Source of the DNA: Myxocyprinus asiaticus
Taxonomy: Eukaryota > Chordata > Actinopteri > Cypriniformes > Catostomidae
NCBI RefSeq assembly: GCF_019703515.2
Contig: NC_059388.1
Location: forward strand, 4,925,979-4,989,978
Direction: 5' to 3'
DNA length: 64,000 bases
Position 1 is the first letter of the stretch, and each line of letters begins with the position of its first letter. A model generated the notes under the pieces. The model did not search any database, was not told the origin of the DNA, and saw only the letters and a program-made list of their open reading frames with translations. Positions 58,530 to 64,000 of the stretch are shown piece by piece. The translations under genes were made by a program, and so were the position numbers.

Positions 58530-58674
58530 CATTTTCTTATTTTTTAGTTAAAACAATATGGTGTGTAAATAATATATTTACTTATTTTGTTGTACTTCGG
58601 AAACATGATTAGCCATTATGAATGACCAACTTAATTATTTAACTTTCCATGTTTTCCCCCTTTATTGCTAATAG

Positions 58675-58747
58675 AAAATCACCATACTGAGAAAACAATA
58701 CAAATCTTCTTGGAAATGACAACACTTTCTTCCTCCACGAGACTTCA
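58675..58747 (+). CDS. redic1: redic1 exon 6 (numbering provisional)
   Basis: 73 nt, open in the frame NHHTEKTIQIFLEMTTLSSS, which joins the next exon in phase. Acceptor TTTATTGCTAATAG, donor GTGAGT. Upstream phase does not match exon 5. Confidence 0.55.
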
Positions 58748-58837
58748 GTGAGTTGATTAATTGCATACAGAAGTTCCATGTAGTAACTGTCATTCTAATT
58801 GCAAATTGCTAGTAATGTTCCATTGTTTTCTTGGCAG

Positions 58838-58889
58838 AAACAGTGATGGATCACAAAACATGGACCACAATGGTGCCTTCCTAACACAA
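58838..58889 (+). CDS. redic1: redic1 exon 7 (provisional)
   Basis: 52 nt coding NSDGSQNMDHNGAFLTQ. Acceptor TTGTTTTCTTGGCAG, donor GTACTG. Confidence 0.6.
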
Positions 58890-59040
58890 GTACTGAAAAA
58901 AAAAAAAAAAGAAAGAAAGATATATGACTACTTATACAGTAGAAATTGTCATCTAGGCTTGCATAAGTCACTTATTTTCAGCATAAAGTCTTGTAAAAAA
59001 GTAATGTACTGACTGCAACCCATGTAAGTGTTTTTATTAT

Positions 59041-59046
59041 TTTTAC

Positions 59047-59080
<34 letters not shown>

Positions 59081-59082
59081 TA
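59041..59082. repeat. (ATT)n microsatellite
   Basis: Trinucleotide run directly before exon 8. Confidence 0.95.
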
Positions 59083-59096
59083 AAGTATAGTTTTAG

Positions 59097-59204
59097 CTGG
59101 GCTCAGAACAACAGCTTTATTATGTGTCAGCAGGTGCTATTGGTAGCAATGCCTTTGAAAATGTTTATGAGTTTACAGGAGGAGGTTTTCTCAGCTCAGA
59201 TGAT
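59097..59204 (+). CDS. redic1: redic1 exon 8 (provisional)
   Basis: 108 nt coding LGSEQQLYYVSAGAIGSNAF and ENVYEFTGGGFLSSDD, in phase with exon 7. Donor GTAAGA. Confidence 0.65.
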
Positions 59205-59216
59205 GTAAGAAACAGA

Positions 59217-59250
<34 letters not shown>
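59217..59250. repeat. (ATCT)n microsatellite
   Basis: Tetranucleotide repeat 13 nt after the exon 8 end. Confidence 0.95.
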
Positions 59251-59562
59251 TTATAAAACTATATTGTTTTGTCATTTAAGACAATTCAAATCTCTTTTTG
59301 TTATATGTTTGGTTTGAAAAGTGTGCTTGTTCTGTCTTTCTTTAAAATAAATGGCACCTGGTTTGATATTTTGTGATCTAATGCAATGACGTTCATACAT
59401 TTTAAATGTCACCCAAGTGTCCAAATAATTTTTGAGGCATATGTTGGGGTCACAGTTACTGTTGGTTGCACATGAGCACATCAAAGGTCAGGGAACTGTA
59501 TTAAAGCATATTACATAAAGCTTTTTCTGTAATGTAATATGATTCGCTCTCTTGTGAGACAG

Positions 59563-59620
59563 GAAGAAAATGATGAGCAGTGTCTAAATTGTGCTTCTTC
59601 AATCAAATCAATATGCCATG
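59563..59620 (+). CDS. redic1: redic1 exon 9 (provisional)
   Basis: 58 nt coding EENDEQCLNCASSIKSICH plus one base, in phase with exon 8. Donor GTAAAG. It resembles the acidic/Ser-rich region before the human C-terminal third. Its intron holds the retroviral insertion. Confidence 0.6.
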
Positions 59621-59694
59621 GTAAAGATACCCCCATAACAAAGCATACATCAGCGAACAATTCCACAATGTAGGGCTTTACTGGTTGTTTAGAT

Positions 59695-60449
59695 CAGTGT
59701 TACTATCAGAAATAATGAATAGTTATTTCTGTAGTTATTAATTAATATTTGAATTAATCAATTGAATCTAACTCATTAAAACCTCATATGGGGCTCCAGT
59801 AAATGTAGTGTGCTACGTTTAGGAGCAAGTTTTGTTATTAGCAATAATTAATAATTATCAAACATAATTATTAATTATTAAAATCAATAGAACATTGATG
59901 AGAACCAATGTTAGCTTTTTTAAATCCTTTAAATCAACAATTATCAAAGATAATCGTTAATTGTTAACATCGATGAAACATTAATTAAAATTAACACTAG
60001 CTTATTGATCATTCAAATTCAATCATCAAAGATAATTATCAATTATTAAAAATCAATAGAATATTAATAAGAATTAACATTGACAGGGCACCACCCTGAA
60101 ATCAGGGACTAATAACCAAATAGTAAAACAGTCTCAATGTTAGATTGTTTTCTTAGGAAAATCGACATCTGAAGAATATCGATTTTCGGGAAAAAAAACA
60201 ACAAATGAAGGTTTGAATCCGAGCACTGACATCCCGTCAGCATGACACAGGCGTATGCAAAACAAACCAAAACACTTCTCTTTGTAATATAAACAAAGTT
60301 TATTTATGCAGTAATATCAATTAATAATTAATACAATGCAGTCAATAAACTTCCGACTTACAACTACAAACTAAACAGTGATATGATTAGATATGGAAAT
60401 AAAATAATCCTATAACACATAAGGTGTGTGTGTGTGTCAGTGTGGTTAT

Positions 60450-60515
<66 letters not shown>

Positions 60516-61510
60516 GACAGCCCTAAAGCTGATTTCGCAATAGTGGGAGAGAAAGCAGCTCTCAGTTTATCACTCAGAGACACGGTTTTACGAGCGGGGC
60601 TCGTAAAAGTCCCGTGTTATTTGACTCTTTAATGGATGAACTCAGTTGCTGTCTCACCCGCGATGGCGAAATTGCACAACAATCCAATTTGGTTGGACCA
60701 CAATACAGCAAAACAAATTTGTGATAATTAATACCCTGAGTATTAATAATGAGCAGACATGGCGGTCCGTAAACTGTACAAGCAAAAACCTTGAAACACA
60801 AGAATAACACACTATAATATTCTATCTCTGCCCAGACGTAAACCTCTTACTTGAATCGCACGAGGACACAGGTAGAATGTGTTTTCCTCCGTCCTTTAAC
60901 TCTGACCCGGTTCCTTGAGGCTCGTGTGATGACGGGAGGCCGTTTCCTCGCTCTGTCGGCGGGCACGGCTGTTGATTCTCGGCGGGCTGGCGGAGAACTC
61001 AGAAATGTCGACTTGATTGAAGATGGAAGAGAAATCTTTAATCTCCTCACTTCTGTAGGCAAACGGATGAAGATGCGAATTGCTCGGCGATCTCCTTCGG
61101 ATCCGTTAGAGTGTTCGGTTGAACACAGAGTAATCTCAACTCGTCCAGCGAGATGGAGATTGTATGGCCACAGTTTCAAGTCGGACGTTACTTCCTTGTG
61201 CCACGAGGTTGCACCTGAGAGCAGCAAAGAGCTGCGTCCACACGCTACAAACAAAGTCGCTGGAAGCAACTCACGAAACATTTCAAGTTTGAGGGACGTT
61301 CTGTTGTGTGCCTCATCCAATAGGAGTTGAGAGTTCGATCCTTTAGTGAGCAAGGCTTCATGGATTGTAGTCTGTTTTGGACTCTCTTTATTTGATTTTG
61401 GTGCGATTTTTATCAGTAAGATTTACGACTTGGAAGGTGGGGGCTTGAGTTAGGTTTTTACGACTGTTAGGCCTGCCTTTGTCTTCTATCTGAATACATG
61501 AGGCCCAACA
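59695..61510 (-). mobile_element. Retroviral 3' LTR (copy 3)
   Basis: Begins TGTTGGGCCT at 61510 right after the polypurine tract. Homologous to copies 1 and 2 through about 59743, with weaker shared sequence to about 59695. It lacks a roughly 260-bp block between the TG and AG microsatellites that copies 1 and 2 keep. The AG tract is at 60454-60511. AATAAA-type motifs lie near 60297-60305. Confidence 0.85.
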
Positions 61511-61524
61511 TTCCCCCCTTTGTT
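61511..61524 (-). promoter_or_regulatory. Polypurine tract
   Basis: Minus strand AACAAAGGGGGGAA abuts the LTR TG. In retroviruses this primes plus-strand DNA and marks the 3' LTR border. Confidence 0.85.
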
Positions 61525-61891
61525 CTGAAGAGTTGGTTGTTGTCCAGCATCTTTAGAGCAACTGAAGGGCCGAACAGTTCTTGTCGGTTCACAGTAACCT
61601 GTGGGTTACGCCATCCATGTATTCCTGATAGGAAAGAAAAATGGTTGCACAGTCCATACAGTTCATTAGAGTTCACAGAGGCTTTATTGTCTGGACAGAG
61701 ATTGAGGCACATCTGGGCATAGAAATTCTGGCTAATTCTAAAACTACATTCATCACACATAAACATTTCAAGTTATTGGAAGGCACAGCATTAACCATAA
61801 CACAATCCTTTGTTGTTCTTTGGTCATAACACAAAATCAAAGTAGAACCTGACATTGGTTACTAGGAACAAAATGTTAGAGGAAAGGAGGG

Positions 61892-62960
61892 TTAAAGGTT
61901 AAAAGGCTTATCCTTGGAAATGATGGGGTTAACCTGTGGGATGGGCTCAGACTGGTGTGTAAAATGCGGCTGTATGAGAAGTGAGTCCAGTCTGGCCTGT
62001 AGGTGTTGAATGTACCTGTACATGGCGTGTGCAATAATTGCGATGATCCAACCACTAAGGAGGAGCCAGAGGGCAACCAAACTGATAGGGTGTTCTCGGT
62101 AAGATGACGATCTGCTTATGTGACTAGGAAATATAGTGGTCGAGCCAGTCGGTTTGAGACTGAACTTCACTAATTTCATCCCTTCAGCCTGAAGTTGCTG
62201 TCGAAGGGTGTCATCAACGGTGAGGCTGTGACCTCTAAATGCGTCCATGATCTCAATTTCTGCATCATGTTTGTCGACGTTGAGATGATGGAGGACAATA
62301 TCGTCAATGTGCACGGTGGCTCCTTGGGGAACCATTAAGAACACCATTTGGATTGGTAGCCTTAGTTTAGTGGCTGTATCATGGCCTCTGCCTGCTCGCT
62401 CTACCTTTGTCTCTGTTCCTTCATCTTTGATGGACATGCTACCATGACACTTGTTCAGGGAGGTAGTTAGTCACCTCTCTAACAAAGGGGTTGCGTTTTG
62501 ACAAACCCAATGAATGTACTTTGTCTTGGTACACATGTTTAGGTTAGAGATAAGGTAGAGCGAGGGGTCCTCATCATGGTAGGCGAGTGTTATTGTTTTT
62601 AGGTGAGTGTGTGCATTACCTTTCTGAAAACCAACATTAAATACGGACTTTAGTCTATATATATATTCTGCCTATGATGGTAGATTGAGGATAAATCCTA
62701 TTTTGAGGTTCTGAGGATTTACATGGATTGGAATTGCAATGCCAAAACTATATGCCAAGTGTATCTGTGAAGGTTGCACAACGGAGATAGTAGCAGATCT
62801 AAGGATTTGTTCGACAAGGTCTAGGGAGACCAGGTAAACTGGAATCCTTCCACCACTAGACTGTTGACCAAGGAGCTAATATCCTTGAGGTCCTGCATTA
62901 GATCTGTAACGATACACGCATAAGTTGTTTTCTCTGACAAAATCCCTAAAGTGTGCAAAG
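61892..62960 (-). pseudogene. Env-like region with membrane anchor
   Basis: The best open part is 62437-61892 (181 codons), with a hydrophobic span near its end (ISLVALWLLLSGWIIAIIAH) and a short Leu/Gln-rich tail. That fits the transmembrane subunit of a retroviral envelope. Upstream sequence to about 62960 has helical, heptad-like stretches in shifted frames with several stops. Assigned by position before the polypurine tract and by the membrane span, not by a family motif. Not functional as written. Confidence 0.5.
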
Positions 62961-62996
62961 TGTTATTGATAAGAACGGATTGCAAATTTACAGTGA

Positions 62997-63470
62997 CTAT
63001 AGTACCCTGAAGGGTTTTACCCAGGCCCTATAATTGTTCTTATTGGAGTCGTCGTCTCTGCTGGATTTTTGGACGATGGCGACATGTGCATCTGAAGCTG
63101 GTGAACTGTTTTCTGGACCAAGTGGTCTCGGTATGTCAACCTGAGCCCACATGTGTCCACGACAGCAGTCAATGAGCGGAGCCAATCGGTTCAGTAGGTC
63201 CTGGCCAACTAACAGTGGTTCCGTATTAATGGGACATATGTAAACAGGGTCTATTAGCATCATCCTTTGAAAGGTGTCAATCCAGGCCCATTTTGTGATT
63301 AGACGACCTATCTTGCATGTAGCTTGTGATGCTTACGTTGCAGGTCTCTGTCTATAACAGTTTGCCAAGGGAGAGCTTTGCTCTAGCCACCTCTGCGAAG
63401 GTGTTGGAACCCATTAGACTATTTCGGAACCGGTGTTGAGTAGTGCGTAGGAGCTGAATGACCCATGTGT
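62997..63470 (-). pseudogene. Retropepsin-like protease region, inactive
   Basis: Near 63429-63437 (minus) a LL-N-T-G-SE stretch stands where aspartic proteases have Asp-Thr-Gly, so the catalytic Asp reads Asn. Downstream (63263-62997) PLLVGQDLLNRLAP matches the C-terminal G-x-D-L-L block of retropepsins. The two parts are in different frames with stops between. Confidence 0.55.
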
Positions 63471-63630
63471 CAGGCGTTGCCCTTATGGAACAGATCGCCT
63501 AAGAAGGTCAGAAAAGGAGGGTGTGGCATGTTAGGAGTGACTGTTTTTGGGGAGCAACCTGGACCCTGTTCCCCTTTTCCCAACCTACAAAGTAAACTTT
63601 GGCGTTAACGGGAGGGGGTACATCGTCTAG

Positions 63631-63951
63631 TCATACTGACGGGGTTTCAGTGCCGTGTTCCTTTGAGGAGGTCGAAGGACCTGGTGAACAACGGAGCACG
63701 TCAAGCTTAGTTACCAACTCAGTCAAGCGTCTCCTAATATCCTTCATTTCCTCTCTCAAATCTTGTTCTCTGAGGGGATTTGAAACCTTTTCTACCCACT
63801 CACCTTCTTGTTTGGGTTTTCGTACGAAACATGCATTTATTTTCGGCCGGCGAACGTTTTGTTGTTTAGGCCTGCTGGGACCCTGGGGGTGTGTCTGGTC
63901 ACCACCCCCCTGGTTCTGTTGTCTACCCTGCTGGCGGGGTGATCGGCGCCT
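63631..63951 (-). pseudogene. Gag-like C-terminal fragment
   Basis: Open stretch rich in Arg, Gln, Gly and Pro (SPRQQGRQQNQGGG), then a charged helix (REEMKDIRRRLTELVTKL). It lies upstream of the protease, as a nucleocapsid region would. No Cys-His box seen. Stops bound both ends. Low-similarity call. Confidence 0.4.
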
Positions 63952-64000
63952 CTAGGGTCCTGTTCTAGCATTCACCTTAATGCGAGGCGTTTCATTGCCT

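Larger units (their letters stand above)
59695..64000 (-). mobile_element. Endogenous retrovirus, 3' portion without pol
   Basis: Minus-strand provirus entering from the right edge: gag-like, protease-like, env-like, polypurine tract, 3' LTR. The internal part in view is only 2.5 kb. Protease-like coding gives way to env-like coding near 63000, with no reverse transcriptase, RNase H or integrase motif between. It sits in redic1, antisense to it. Family not determined. Confidence 0.75.

Noticed and set aside
60426..60632. Arg-Glu repeat protein
   Set aside because: Translation of the AG microsatellite inside the LTR.

Overview
The window looks like nuclear DNA of a teleost fish, probably a cyprinid or another ostariophysan. 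The evidence is two spliced vertebrate genes with long introns, embedded in fish-type mobile DNA: Tc1/mariner, DIRS, Ngaro, L1, PIF/Harbinger, hAT-type MITEs, a SINE tail and an endogenous retrovirus. The species assignment is inference; no prokaryotic gene structure is present.

The core is a head-to-head gene pair. On the minus strand lies a complete abcd2 gene (peroxisomal ATP-binding cassette half-transporter, subfamily D member 2). Its ten exons run from 47948 down to 11945, all with GT-AG junctions, and give an unbroken 739-codon frame. On the plus strand, starting 786 bp away at 48735, lies redic1 (the C12orf40 orthologue, a meiotic crossover factor). At least nine exons can be read up to 59620 and the frame is open to a further exon outside the window. 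The pair reproduces the ABCD2-C12orf40 arrangement of human chromosome 12. abcd2 looks intact. redic1 as written carries an in-frame TAG in exon 3 and a one-base frameshift in exon 4.

Layout: 1-7978 is an L1-type LINE (ORF1 tail, broken ORF2) into which a solo retroviral LTR and a Tc1 element have jumped. 7979-10164 is repeats, including a long hairpin and a TA microsatellite. About 10165-11944 is the probable abcd2 3' UTR. 11945-47948 is abcd2. Its introns hold two back-to-back Tc1 elements (intron 9), a Harbinger relic with nested MITE (intron 7), a DIRS element plus a Ngaro element lodged in a tandem-repeat field (intron 6, 14.7 kb), another Tc1 (intron 5), a second retroviral LTR (intron 4) and a hAT-type MITE with a perfect 8-bp target duplication (intron 3). 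Intron 1 is made of degenerate copies of the end of exon 1. 47949-48734 is the shared promoter interval. 48735-59620 is redic1, whose introns carry an inverted-repeat element, nested MITEs and a three-level nest (Tc1, TTAA-type element, LTR retrotransposon). 59695-64000 is the 3' part of a minus-strand endogenous retrovirus with a complete 3' LTR, env-like, protease-like and gag-like remnants but no pol between protease and env.

Only abcd2 can be called functional from sequence. All transposon coding regions show stops, frameshifts or lost catalytic residues, except short stretches of the DIRS and L1 reverse transcriptases. The strongest points for follow-up are the exon-derived repeats of abcd2 intron 1, the redic1 lesions, the two tyrosine-recombinase retroelements with their diagnostic terminal architecture, and the pol-less provirus.
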